Assembly: GCA_036924285.1 (NCBI GenBank)
Contig: JAYKYS010000006.1
Location: forward strand, 26,820,001-26,884,000
Length of the DNA stretch: 64,000 nt
Direction: 5' to 3'
Source: Asterella californica
Taxonomy: Eukaryota; Streptophyta; Marchantiopsida; Marchantiales; Aytoniaceae
The notes beneath the pieces are model-generated. The model had not been told where the DNA came from and made no database searches. It saw nothing but the letters and a program-made list of their open reading frames with translations. Positions 25,021 to 36,929 of the stretch are shown in pieces (the stretch's first letter is position 1; the number at the start of each line of letters is the position of its first letter). The translations under genes were made by a program, and so were the position numbers.

Positions 25021-25320
25021 ACTTACCACTTTAATAGACGAATAATACTACTTTACCTATTGCTGAAACCCAACTGGTGATGTTTCAGCTTATATTCCAA
25101 CAAATGTTATTTGTATTACAGATGGACAAATATTTTTATCCGCTGACTTATTTATCTATATATTTTTATAGTTAAGAAGAAAAAATAATGATCTCAATTT
25201 CAGATATCTTATTTTTAAGTATTATTGGATAATTACAATTTTATATTCAAATACTCAAGCCGCACATACAAAAACCTTAATCTTTATTGTGTTTCTTTTT
25301 TATACAACAACCTTCAATAG
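22310..25320. other. AT-rich intergenic, no supported gene
   Basis: Short open frames on both strands lack recognisable domains or credible splice partners. A small two-copy motif built on TAGGTTAA occurs near 23588 and 23618. From about 24.1 to 25.3 kb the sequence is very AT-rich with poly-A/T runs. Confidence 0.5.
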
Positions 25321-25376
25321 GTCTAGGGTTCGAATCCAACTACGAGTAAATGTTTATTCATTGCATATCGGTCTTT

Positions 25377-25690
25377 GCAAGGGGGATTACAATGAATGTA
25401 ACTGATAAATTATTATCATTGCATACCGGTCCTTGTAAGAAGGATTACAATGTGTAACTGCGATTGCACTTAGGGATGAGAGACGTGATTGCTTTTAAAC
25501 ATATTTTGTATGGATGGCATGCAAGGGGGATTACAATGGGTGTAACTGCGGTTGCACTTAGAGATGAGAGACGTGATGTCTTTAAAACATACTATGTATG
25601 AGTAGCGTGCAAGAGAGTTTACAATGGGTGTAATTGCAATTGCACTTAGGATGGGAGTCGTGATGTCCCTTAAACATATTGTGTATGGAT
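25377..25690. repeat. Tandem repeat of about 86-88 bp, three and a half copies
   Basis: Units begin at about 25435, 25521 and 25609, with a partial unit at 25377. Each carries a GCAAGGGGGATTACAATG-like start, TGTAACTGCGRTTGCACTTA, and GATGAGAGACGTGATGT with AAACATAYT. Divergence between units is modest. A GGGTTCGAATCC string (tRNA B-box-like) lies just upstream at 25327. No coding is evident. Confidence 0.85.
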
Positions 25691-25869
25691 GGTGTTACGG
25701 GATTGCGGTTGGTTTCTATGATCTTAGTTCTAAAGTTTTTGAAACAGAGTTAATGTATTTGATCATTACTCCAAAATATCTAGTAAGCACTATGTACAAT
25801 GGGTTGGAAGGCATAGCCCCAATCTCTTCTCCTTCGGAATGTTGGTTCTTTGATGAGGTCTTCCCATCT

Positions 25870-26390
25870 GTTTGATATTCACTGCGTCATAAGACCAGTC
25901 ACACATGAGTTTTCTCGTGTAACTTTTACCCGAACCTAGGTTTGATAATAACACATGCAGTCGTACTTATCAGTTTATTGGATTCTCAATTAACTAGAAT
26001 ATAGAAGATATCACAAATTATCCAATTTGTAGAGGTTATTCTAAGATATCTCTTAAGGTTTTATAGGAATTGTTTCACTTCTACATTAACACGTGTCATG
26101 TTTATCTTTTGTTGAAATAAAAATTAATTATAAAAAATACTTATTTTTAATAGTTGTATGTCTTCTAAGTTGACATGATGTCATAATTGTTGATTTTGTT
26201 ATAATAAAAATAATATACAAAAACTTATTTATTCAATCACATAAACCTAGATCATGGTTCCAGTCACAACATCTACCCCAAGAGTGAAAAACCTTTGTAT
26301 TCCAATATTGCAAATCTGTTTCGGATTCAGAGGAAAAGCTAATAAATCAATGATAAACTACAAGTAAAATGTTATTTGCGATTGAGCACT
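25870..26390 (+). repeat. Dispersed repeat, copy B
   Basis: This is homologous, in inverse orientation, to 5020-5630. Shared blocks run in order: ACCCGAACCTAGGTT, TCAGTTTATTGG, CACGTGT, TTTTGTTGAAATAAAA, TTCAATCACAT and GTGAAAAACCTTTGTATTCC. It is non-coding, and exact ends and target-site duplications were not found. Confidence 0.7.
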
Positions 26391-27182
26391 TAGTCATGTC
26401 CACTTAATTACTCGATTTTGAATAATGAACTTTACTGATGCTTAATTACGATAATATTTCATTATCTATAAAAATATATTAACTCTTTACAAAAATATAT
26501 AATACAACAAATACTTCTTATAAATCTGACTCAAACAATACCATTAAATTCTCATAAAATTCTCTAACTTGCATCTTCTTTACTCTCCTCCGATATTTTA
26601 CATATCAAACAATCCCGAAAATTTCGATAAAATTCTCTGACGAGATTTCTATGCCTCAACGTCGTCTTTGTTCTCGTCTGACTTTTGACAGCGATATCTT
26701 TGAGACGCTCTGGACGCTGCTCGACGTCCAAACTCCAAAGGTTGCATCGACATGTTTTCTTCCTACAGCGCAAGAGCGTTGTAGGAATGTGAGTTCACTA
26801 GACGGACCCTCTAGTGGACTCACATTCTGACAAATTAATGCGTCTTTCGCATGCGTGATTTAATATCACACGTGGAGTAATTGTGGAGTGAGGTAACGCA
26901 CTTCAAGGCAACCAATTCCGGATGAACTGTGATGTTGACTACGGACGTCATGTATTTTATGGTCCGGAGACATAGATTTGGAACGAATAGTCGGACGGAC
27001 GGACACAACCGGATTTGGAAATTTCAAAAATATGAAGAGAAACATGAGAATGAACAAACGCAAGAATAGACTTCGAGACTAGGAGCAGATTCTTCGGGAA
27101 AAGATTGACGAGTGCACGATGAACATTGCATTGTGTCAAAGACAAGTAGTGGAGGTGCTGGTGCGTCCGATTACGAGAGACA

Positions 27183-27506
27183 ATGGAGGGCGTTGCGAGA
27201 GACATTGGAGAGTCCCTGCCAAAGACATCAGCACCGATTGTGTCTGCTGATGATGATGAGAACGGTCCGCCTTGCAAAAAATATCATTGGCAAGGTCATG
27301 AAGGTGACAATGTGTACTGCGCTGTGAGTGAAATACAAGGTGTTCTCGGTAAGCTCATGAATCTCTTGAACGTGTTAACTGAGCTAACACTCGACGCACT
27401 CAATTTTGAGAACATGTACCGATGGTGTTCACAGTTGGTGCATGACGCTAAGGAAGATGCATTTGACTGCGAAAAGTATTTGCTTAGACTTCACAAGCGA
27501 GTATAA
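27183..27506 (+). CDS. Unassigned 107-codon open frame in the composite element
   Basis: The predicted peptide starts MEGVARDIGESLPKTSAP, has an acidic patch (SADDDENGPPC) and a helical, leucine-rich second half (VLGKLMNLLNVLTELTLDAL). There is no signal peptide and no recognised domain. A second plausible frame just upstream (27020-27230) is lysine/arginine-rich and could be coiled coil, broken by a stop. I do not recognise either. This may be a decayed element gene or chance. Confidence 0.25.
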   Translation: MEGVARDIGESLPKTSAPIVSADDDENGPPCKKYHWQGHEGDNVYCAVSEIQGVLGKLMNLLNVLTELTLDALNFENMYRWCSQLVHDAKEDAFDCEKYLLRLHKRV

Positions 27507-29189
27507 GAGCTATTCCTTATTGTTCCAATGAACCTTCATAATGGTGGTTCATCAGACCATAGTACTAGTCTCGACTCATACGATTTATAGCATGTGTCAG
27601 TATTTCTTCGATCAGCATTACTATTAGTTTACTCTGTCACGTAGAATACAGAGGTCACAGAAGTCGTAATCTTCCAGGACATGTAAACGCTCTCTGATAG
27701 AACAGTGACTGAGGCACTCCGCATCATTCCAAAGAGAGTCAAATCCTTGGAAGAGTTCAATAAGTGAGCCGCTATTGTCAGTCGATTCTCCGCTGTTGCG
27801 TTTCAGCTTATGATCGTGCTTCTCGTGCTATCACCGTGGAAGGTTATATATGGCTTGTTGCGGGATACAACGAATTTTTCTCTACATATTTACGATGCCT
27901 TCATCAGTTGTAATACAAGTCCAATAGCTCACTGTTCCATCAACATTACATGTCTAGATCTGTGTAACACCATCTCAGCTCAGCATGCAAATGTCACCTA
28001 TAAAATCCACCCCAAATTTGGATAATAACGTGAAGTCCACTACACCCTGGACTGTGCTGAAGTCACCATCCCAGCTTGACTCACTAGCAAAAACATAAAT
28101 GGGTGCTCGAAGATTTTTCTATGGTGGTCAAATTTGCTCTTGTCAAGTGGACTGCCTGGAGCAGATTCTAGAGTCCTCGTGATCTTTCTCCTACCGAGAC
28201 GAGTGGAGGAGTTGCATTGGAGATGGATGACCTCGACTTCTGGATATCTTCTCCAAGGCAAATATTGTGGTTGTTGAGAGTGTAAATAATCTGAACGTTC
28301 GAGGCAAGACTGAAAGACCTTATGAGCTGCAAAAGTTCTCTTGAATTTTAGCGTGCCTTTTGCTTAAACGTGAGCACAAAAAATCAAACTGTTGTATCCA
28401 AGCAAATCGATCTGCATGAGAGTTTAGCATGCTCGGCATCTTTTAGCAGTAAAATATTGGATACCCGAGGACTCTATCAAAGTTAAAAAGTTGAAAAGAG
28501 GACCTCATAGTGACCTGAAGATTCGGTGACAACAATTGAACATTTCTCTAGTTTTGTTCGAATAGATGATTCAGTCGTTACTGAATGTAATTGGGGGCAG
28601 TGGACGTTAACACCTCCGAGATATTCGTTTCAACATTCTACTGGTCGAGATGCGTAAAAGCATGAGCACAACACAACAAAGTGGAGGTAAGTCTTCTTCC
28701 TATAGACTTAGCTATGGTTTTGTGTGACGGACCACACCATAATCTCTATCAGTAATACAAATGACATCAAGACATAGCATCTGCAACGGTAAATTAGTGT
28801 ATGAGATAAAGCGCTGCTGTGAACTCAATCTGCACTATGATCCTGCAAGAAACTTTGATCAGAGACGCACAATCCACATCACCAAATCACCCTTGCAGAA
28901 GTTGAACCTGCCAAGGTCTCACCGGTTGAGGTCAAGGGTGGCTTCCCACCCCCCACCACCTTACCTAACAACTTGCGACAAAGAAACAACCAACCCACGG
29001 ATCGCAACCCACCATCGTAGAACCAAGAAAATTTACAAAAACCCAAAGTATGCAAAATTACCAAAGCACATCAGTTGGACCTACAGTGGTGAATGTGGCT
29101 TGCTGCGTTGTAGAACGCAATGCATGATAGCATTCATCCAACTTTCTCTCGCATGCTGCAATACACTTATTAACACGAGTTAAGAACAA

Positions 29190-29870
29190 AATATTATCAC
29201 CTTCTCTTACTACCAGGCTCACCCTTTTCCACTAGACCGTGTATTCGTCTAAGAACGGAACATACACTTACATGTTCTATGTCCTCATTAGAAAGTTCGT
29301 TAACTTGCACAGTCTCACATACCTCAGTAATATCTTCAGTAATCCAAAGAATGTTCTCTCTAGAGATGGTGATACGCGAGTCCAATAATACCCGGACTCA
29401 CATTCTAGTTCAGTTTTGATATGAATATTCACAAATACATTAAACCTCCTCTCTACATCGATCTTATCATGAGCAGCTTGTAGAAATTCACGACCTAATC
29501 CAGCAAACATCAAAAAGTCATCATCGAGAGCAATTCTAATTCGCTGAATGTACTGCACCTCGATGAATCAAGTCACTCTCATCAAAAATCTCCTTGAAAA
29601 CTTCAAAGAGGTTATCAACTCCGCAATCTATGCTATCGATCGGCTTGAAAGTTTCTTCCACGTCTAATACATCGGCATCTCGATCTTTTATGTCAGATCG
29701 AACACCTTTATCCTTACAAATATTACACCGTTAAAGATCCTTAATCCAAGCAGATTGGCAACATTGCGCTCACGCGTGAACATATTCATCGGTAATATTT
29801 GGTTACATAGACTACATATAGCAACGTCTTTACATTTCTCGGTCATAACTACACCAGATTCCAAGAAGCA
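29190..29870 (-). pseudogene. Broken RING-finger-like protein fragment
   Basis: The minus strand begins MTEKCKDVAICSLCNQILPM (CX2C pair), then changes frame to QCCQSAWIKDL, a TAA stop, and RCNICKDKGVRSDIKDRD (last CX2C pair). The order and spacing resemble a C3HC4 RING, with the central Cys/His partly lost and two lesions inside. The frame continues DADVLDVEETFKPIDSIDCG to a stop near 29550. Overlapping frames then give IQRIRIALDDDFLMFAGL... and ISRENILWITEDITEVCETV down to about 29197. A real RING protein would act as an E3 ubiquitin ligase. This copy cannot encode one intact, and the assignment rests on cysteine pattern only. Confidence 0.35.
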
Positions 29871-29886
29871 AGCATAGAAATGCAGT

Positions 29887-30150
29887 GAAAATGACGTAAA
29901 ATTGTTCTTTTATCTCAAAGCAATCCAGTCCTCTCCATGTCTTCTCTCGTCGTCCTCCAATCGCCCCTCCTCTTATGCTCGTTCACGACTCTCACATTGT
30001 AGATCCAAGTAGAAACAAATAGCGATGGAAACCACGAACAAAAACGCAAGTTTGTTCTTTTGTCTCAACAGCAATCCCGCCCCCTCTCTATCTGCTCGTG
30101 TCGTCTTCCATTCGCCCTTCCTCTTATGCTCGTTCAAGACTCCCACTTAG
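29887..30150. repeat. Degenerate two-copy duplication of about 120 bp
   Basis: Segments 29887-30002 and 30048-30150 both run TTGTTCTTTT, TCTCAA, GCAATCC, CGCC near CTCCT, and end CCTCTTATGCTCGTTCA followed by GACTC. They lie between the RING-like fragment and the left Harbinger-like end. Confidence 0.7.
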
Positions 30151-30934
30151 CATATCGTGATGAAATTCGGGATGAAAGCCACGATCAAGGACAACTGGAG
30201 CGAAAACGGACCGATTTTCTGAGCGAAGAATCTCTCGAACGAAGAGTGATTCTCTGAGGCTACGGTCACATGGGGAGGGGTTCTCCGTTTCCCGTAAGGC
30301 TCCGGAGAGTCATCATCACTCCAGAGTTTTATTCTCGTGAAACCTGTCACTCTCCACTAGACTCCCTCGACCCTGCATAGCCGGTATTAAAAGAGTTACG
30401 TACGTGCGATGAAAGATAACGACTGAAATTATATTTTCTTGGAATGACACCCGCCTGCAAGGTACTACCGGATGTAACTTGGTCCATACTCCGGAACTTA
30501 CTTATAATCAGTGTTTTCATTTCATTCTACACAGTCTACCTTTATGCTTCAGGTACGGATCATTCTTTTCTTCTCTTGGTTGGTGTGTTTTTCTTTCGCT
30601 TGTTCATGCTTTGCATTTATCTTCAGTTTTTTTTGCTTTCACTTGGAACATAAGGGATTATTCTTAATCATAGTTGATATTACTCAAATGCTCATAAACA
30701 CTGTATTCTTTTTAACATATAATTTTTTTTGCAGAACAAACTTATTCTTTACAATTATCAATAATGGATGTACTGGAGTTCTGCATGCTCTTACTTCTGA
30801 ACTTAGATTATTGGAACATCGACGATTTAGATACATGGATCACTTGTTTACAAGGAGGGTCTGAAGATTCATTTGTTCTTGTATTAATTTCTTCTTTGAC
30901 TTCATGCGTTACGGGTCACCCAAGAAGAAGATAG

Positions 30935-32039
30935 TGGTGGATTTTTCTGAAAGCAGATACATGGTGGGAAGCACTTTTACATGAAGTTTGGACTCTCCCG
31001 CAAATCGATAGAGATCACCAGTGGCACTTGAGATTCAGAATGAATCATACTTTATTTTGTAAGTTAGTTGAGCTCATAGATCCATACATGCCTATTATAC
31101 ATGAGTGGAGTTTAGCACGTAAACGAATGGATTTAGAACATTCATTGGCTGTTGTTATATACAGACTTGCACATAATATGACGTTGCTAGAAATATCTGA
31201 TAAATTTCATGTGGGACGATCAACTGTCATCAAGTATACAGACATCATCTGTCGTATCTTAGCTAGCAGAGAAAAACTATTCTCAAAGTTCGTTGGATTA
31301 CCAAGAGGTCAACGATTACAGAATATCATCCGTAAGTTTCAATCCTTATCAAAATTACCACTAATGTTTAGTGCAATAGATGGATGTCACATCAAGCTGG
31401 CTAAAAAACCAAGACAACGATTTCATCCAGCAGAATACTAGAACAGACATCACTATCATTCTATTCTACTCCAAGGAGTCTGCGATGCAAATCAGAACTT
31501 TCTTGACGTAGCTTTTCTTCTTCCTGGATCACAACACGACGCTAGTCATCTTCGAGTGTCTTCTTTGTGATACAAGTTCACCAACAACCTGTTGTACGAA
31601 GAACCTATGTTGAATCTACAGCTTCCGTCTGCAATCATCAAGCAACAACTCAAGACTTCAGCATGGAGAAAGGAGTATTCAAGTGAAACCATTCATTGTA
31701 AGTGATGCTGCATATCCACTTGCACCTTTCTGCAAAAAGCATTTGACTATTAGTATGGTCAAGGAGATGAGAGCTCGAGTACGTATTGAACATACTTTTG
31801 GTCTACTAAAGAAGAGGTGGCGAGTTCTAGACGGTGGAATGCCTATGAAGTTAGAAGATGTACCTACATGTCTTATGGCTACAGTAATACTTCACAACTT
31901 CATCAACAACAATGAGATACAACTCAGTATAATTGACCGTCTACCCGATCTTATGGACTATCAACCATTTCAAGACGGACAACCCTTCTTGAGCATACAA
32001 GAGAACATCAACATATTCAAACTCGAGAATGAAAGCTAG
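30935..32039 (+). pseudogene. PIF/Harbinger transposase (DDE_Tnp_4 type), broken
   Basis: The frame is open from 30935 (FLKADTWWEALLHEVW...DRDHQWHLRFRM) and reads FRMNHTLFCKLVELIDPYM, then a helix-turn-helix-like stretch (LAHNMTLLEISDKFHVGRST). It then has SAIDGCHIKLA with the first catalytic Asp, PGSQHDASHLRV, SDAAYPLAPFC, and RVRIEHTFGLLKKRW with the catalytic Glu. It ends as LMATVILHNFIN, typical of the family C-terminus. In-frame stops at 31439-31441 (TAG) and 31568-31570 (TGA), plus a frameshift before 31683, disable it. All core motifs survive, so decay is recent to moderate. The protein would cut and move the element together with the Myb/SANT partner encoded opposite. Confidence 0.9.
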
Positions 32040-32156
32040 TACGACAAGCACTTTACAAATACTGGTGTGATCATCAGTAGAAGGTATGATTACCTGTTGA
32101 AATGAATATTCATGGAGAAGAAAATAACTGACGTTTCTTGAGCTCTAGAATCTCCT

Positions 32157-32808
32157 TTAACACAGATGCAGTTTGTGCATCAACCTCTGTTTTTTATTTG
32201 TAAGCGTCAGTGAATCGATAAAGAGCTGACGCCAAGCTAGAACTTGGTGATCTCTTCCAACGTTTAGAGGACCAGTAACACCCCGGTGGTTGATTTGTGG
32301 TGATGGATCAGGACTGTTCGGTGATGACTGAGTCATAGCTTCTTCTGATCGTATGCGAGTAGACTCAGGTGTAGGATGTGCTGGTGAAAGAAAAGCATTT
32401 AGATCCACAAATGGTACTGATCCAGAACTAATACCATTATCTACGTCATTTGGAACTCCAACCACCTTGCTGGAACTTCCAAACAGATCATAGCACATAT
32501 CATAGAATTCCCACGTAGAGTCGATGGAACCTGTACTATTCTATTTCCTCTTTTCCATCATGAATATTTTCCGAAGATAGTCAATCTTGTTTCTAACCTG
32601 TTTGAAGTTGACTACCATGTTTGTGAAAGGTTCTTTGTTCACCTTTTTTGTTAACTGATGCTAGTGCTTCAGTTTCAGATTCCCGTTGTGAAGCTGATCC
32701 ACCTTGATCACTTTATAACATTTCAGTATTTGCCATAGTCTGTTTGTAGACCATCTATCATCATCTCCTCCAGAAGATATTTGTTGAGTATCTTCATGAT
32801 CAATAGAC
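32157..32808 (-). pseudogene. Myb/SANT-like partner protein of the Harbinger element, broken
   Basis: On the minus strand one frame runs from an acceptor at 32808 to a TAG at 32157-32159, interrupted by only two stops (32661-32663 and 32541-32543). It reads DDRWSTNRLWQILKCYKVIK, then KEPFTNMVVNFKQVRNKIDY with LRKIF, then STGSIDSTWEFYDMCYDLFG, the pattern of the Myb/SANT-like DNA-binding domain (Myb_DNA-bind_3 type). A low-complexity Ser/Pro tail follows. In Harbinger-type elements such a protein aids nuclear import and DNA binding of the transposase. It is tail-to-tail with the transposase, about 118 bp between stops. The upstream first exon was not resolved. Confidence 0.7.
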
Positions 32809-33853
32809 CTGCAAACACTAAACACAACTGATAACACGCACAACATACTTCTTTTCAGAATTCAATATACAAAGAAAAAAGTCTTCATGGGATTATATTC
32901 TAAACTTACATGATTAATATGAGTTTGTGGTTGCTGGTATAACGCTCCTTGGTAGCTTTAATTTAAGCTCTCAGTCAAGTTCTTTGTACACAACCTGACA
33001 AATTAGAAAAACAAACTCAGATCAAAACAAGAACAAACCCAAATCAGAACAACCTCAGATCAGATTCAGATCAGAACAAACTCATATCAGACTATAGCTT
33101 TGACTTTGAGACTTCGAGGCTTGTGTATGTCACCAAGTCGCTCAGATAGTCCATGCCATATAACCACTAGTGATTCAATTACCGTAGAGCATCGGATTCA
33201 GTTCATTGACTATAATCAGTTTTAATATTCAGTTCAGTGGCTAAATCAGTTTAACGCTTTAGAAAACTGATTTTAGCCACTGAACTAAATCAGTGATAAT
33301 ATTCTCGTATAATATCCAGACACAACGTCAGAGAGTGGGTATCAAACAACGGCTAGGGATACTATGACCCGACCAAACTCAACCTGGTCTCACTCGACAC
33401 TCTTGCTAGATCTTCGGTTTTCCATCCTGTAAACTGTCCAGACTAATTGCTTGACCGGACCCTTGCCCAGAAACCGTTTCTCGACTAGACTCTTCACTGG
33501 GAAGGGGAAGTTGGCTACCTCGATGTTGGAATGTTATCAGACGTGGTTGAGACTACATGACATGGCGTGAAGACTAACTGACGTAACTTTGCATGCTATT
33601 TCTCTACGTGGTTTTAGTTACATAGCGTAGTAACAGTTAAGGTCGTGCTTAAACTATTCTATGCAGATTAGAGCATGTTAAAAGTGAAATGATAAATCTC
33701 TAAATACAAATTCTTCCTCCTAAGATTAATTACTAGATGTGTGAAAAGTCAACGTGGAGTTTAAAGGTCACAAATTTCTTCGACTCACTGACTCAAAAAC
33801 GCTTTAGAAAATGCTTCTTAACGTTAACTTCAGAACTTCAGAACTTCTTAACT

Positions 33854-34225
33854 TTAACTTCAGAACTCCTTAACCTTTACTCTGAACTGGAGAATAATAA
33901 TAGTAATGAGGCCAATTGCATGGCTGTCGGTCATAGCTGCAGTTAAATCTTCACGGAAGGGACTGGAGAAACTTCTGTGGCTTCGTTCTCCTAAACCTTT
34001 GTGACAGAACATACGAGTAGACTCAGGTGTTCATGCTGCGGATATTGTGACTATGAGGTTTGGCGTTAACTTCAGAACTCCTTAACCTTTACTCTGAACT
34101 GGAGAATAATAATAGTAATGATGGTTGCCAATTGCATGGCTGTCGGTCATAGCTGCAGTTAAATCTACACGGAAGGGATTGGAGAAACTTCTGTGGCTTC
34201 GTTCTCCTAAACCTTTGTGACAGAA
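33854..34225. repeat. Duplicated segment of about 156-160 bp, two direct copies
   Basis: Copies at 33854-34009 and 34066-34225 share CTTTACTCTGAACTGGAGAA, GCATGGCTGTCGGTCATAGC and CTTCGTTCTCCTAAACC. Copy 2 has a small insertion. The 56-bp spacer contains GAGTAGACTCAGGTGT, which also occurs at 32358 inside the Myb/SANT frame. No coding is evident. Confidence 0.9.
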
Positions 34226-36929
34226 TCTGATCATCTCACTGATAATCTTGAGTGTTCAGAAGAAAGAAGCACACATATATATGTGCTTTTAGTGCAATCA
34301 TATCCATAGTGTGCTTCAGTATGTGAAGACACCTTTAGCTATTCCGAGATAGTGCATAGAAAGTGAATGACATTGTTATAGTACTGGATCAGCATTTACG
34401 CCAAAGCATACATCAAATCGTAGTCAAATCCTGCTTCGTATGTTGCTGGTCTGTAACTATCAAGATTCTTACCTTTTTATTGGAACAACTTTGCTGAACT
34501 ATATCTTCATAAGTGTGAAGATCACCTTTCAAGTTTTATGGTCCTTCACTTCATTATATCTTGAAAGTAACGTGATTTTGTGGTGCTCCAGGAAGTCTTT
34601 GCACTGGACCTCACCTAAACATCAACAACAATGCGTCAAACACTACTGACTGTTAAGCTGTTTTGTGTATTGACTTCGTGGTGAATTTAGTCTAATGCTT
34701 GCTTAAGATTCCGTATCTGTAAAGTTTTTGTAAGGTACAGTATCCCCGTGTGAGATTGAGCAAACGTAGCACCTATCTCCTTTCTAGAAATATCTTCAAC
34801 CAGGTTCTGAAAAGAGAGCCACTCAACCTGGATAACTTACAGAAGTTAAAATCTCGAATTAAGACACTCAGATACTACCTTGTCGAAAGAGTTCATAATC
34901 AGATAGAACAACAAAAGGAATAGAAGCCTCATAGTATCATTTGCAGGACTATAGTCTCTGTCTGGTGGAATTCAAGATGACGTGCATTCTTGGCTGATTA
35001 GTACTTTCAGGTATTGAAATCAGAGACTAAAGTCAGAATCAATAAATCCGCATTGTGTAAAAGTTCTTGAGTCTCATACTCTAGTTGGTTCATTTCTTCG
35101 AAGAACTAGTCTTCCAACTGGAGAGTGGCTCTCCAATACCACATGCGGCCGTTACCGGTAGTGAACAAGCAATCCTCATTCAGGCATTTACTTCACAACA
35201 GTGACGGTTCTGTACTTTGTGATGAGATTTGGTGCAGACTGAAACCGAGGTCAGTAAAGCGCTGGGAGAGTAATCTGAACACTTTTCTGGTGAGATCAAA
35301 GATAGGACATATAGAGATACTATTATGTTTGCTGGTACATGGTGGAGTAGCATGTTATCGCGTCGAAGTTCCATGATCTGAAAATTGACTGATGATAATA
35401 ATCCAGACGTATAGTAGTAATCCATAGTAGTCCATAGTAATCCAAACGTATCGACGTAGACTTTGGTCTGGTCGACCAATCCCGTGGCTGACTATGAACA
35501 TAAGCTTCGTGTCTAGCAACATTTCAGAAGACAGGAAGTCTTTAGTTGGATCTTCTCTATCACCCACAAGGACCCACTGACAGAGCTTCTAGACTATCCA
35601 CCCTCCTAAATTATAGAGACTGCATCATTTGTATGTGCTCGACGGGATTCTATGTCTCAACAACAGCTCTATCAAAGCAAGTTAGTACACCTGCAATATA
35701 ATATGCTCGTATCTACAAACTACAGCCATTTAACGTTTTCATCCCCTTTCGACGATTGAAATGACTATCAGTAGATAGAAGATCTGTCACATCCTTGTCT
35801 GGTATGCTAAATCTTAGATGTATGAACTGATTAATGGCAGATAAAAAGGTAGGCTTACCGTTTTGCTGTCAACGAGAACTGTTTCACTGTCAGAGAGAAC
35901 CACTCCACTGTCTTGGCTATCAAAATCAGCGAGAGAGAGAAAAAAGAATATCGTCAATCACTTTACTGTCAAACGGACAGAAAATAGAACTTAGAAAAAG
36001 AAAAATTCTCAACAGCGAATCCAACTATCTACTCACTTTTCAATGTATGTGAATATCGCAGTTCACTATGAACTTCATAATGGTGAACGACTGTCGGAAC
36101 GTTTCACAAGAAATCTCAATTTTGTACTCTGTGCTCAAGAAATGTTTTAATGTTCGTAACGAAAAAACCATTATTAACCGTTCGATTATTTTGATTTAGA
36201 ACGTTGATTTCTCATGTATACCCGTTCTGTAAGTAATGGTGACTTAATAATGGGGAGATGAATCGTTGACGACACGATGTATAATGATTAGTTTTGTTAA
36301 CCCGGTCGTTTCGTAGAATTCCTCTAGTTTTTTCTCCGCACTGCGTTTGATGTTTCAGCTTTACGGAGAAGTAACTTTTCAGGCTGCACTCACATGGTGT
36401 ACGTTCTCCGGAATCCGGAGAGCTACGGAAAATAATGATGGATGTCCGTAGAACGGTAATCAGTAGTTGTATTTCTAGAGTTACCGGATTGCGTCGGTTA
36501 ATATTTTGTTATGAACCGGATGTAACAGGTACACAGATTCAAGAGATGACCGGCCGGCATGCAATTGCGCGTTCTTGTTTAGTTCCTCTGTTTGCATTGC
36601 ATTCTTGTTTAGTTCCCCTGTTGACATGGATCAACGAAGTAAATGAGACCATCTCTTTATCTCGTGCTTGTCTCTTCCGTTCTCGATTGACGCAAATGTA
36701 TGTTTGTCTGCCTGCTTGTCCATCAAGTCAGCTCTGAAACCTCTGAGCTCAAAACTGAATTGTTCGTCGGGCCAGGCCCAACTGCTATAGCTAGCTACCG
36801 GCTTAAACACCTACCGTAATTGCCATAAGTAACTCTTAATATTGTACAAAGTTTGGCCTCTGATTTTGAAGTTGATTCATCATCTGGTATGATCGCCGGT
36901 CGATCCCCTCCTACCCTCGTATTCTGAAG

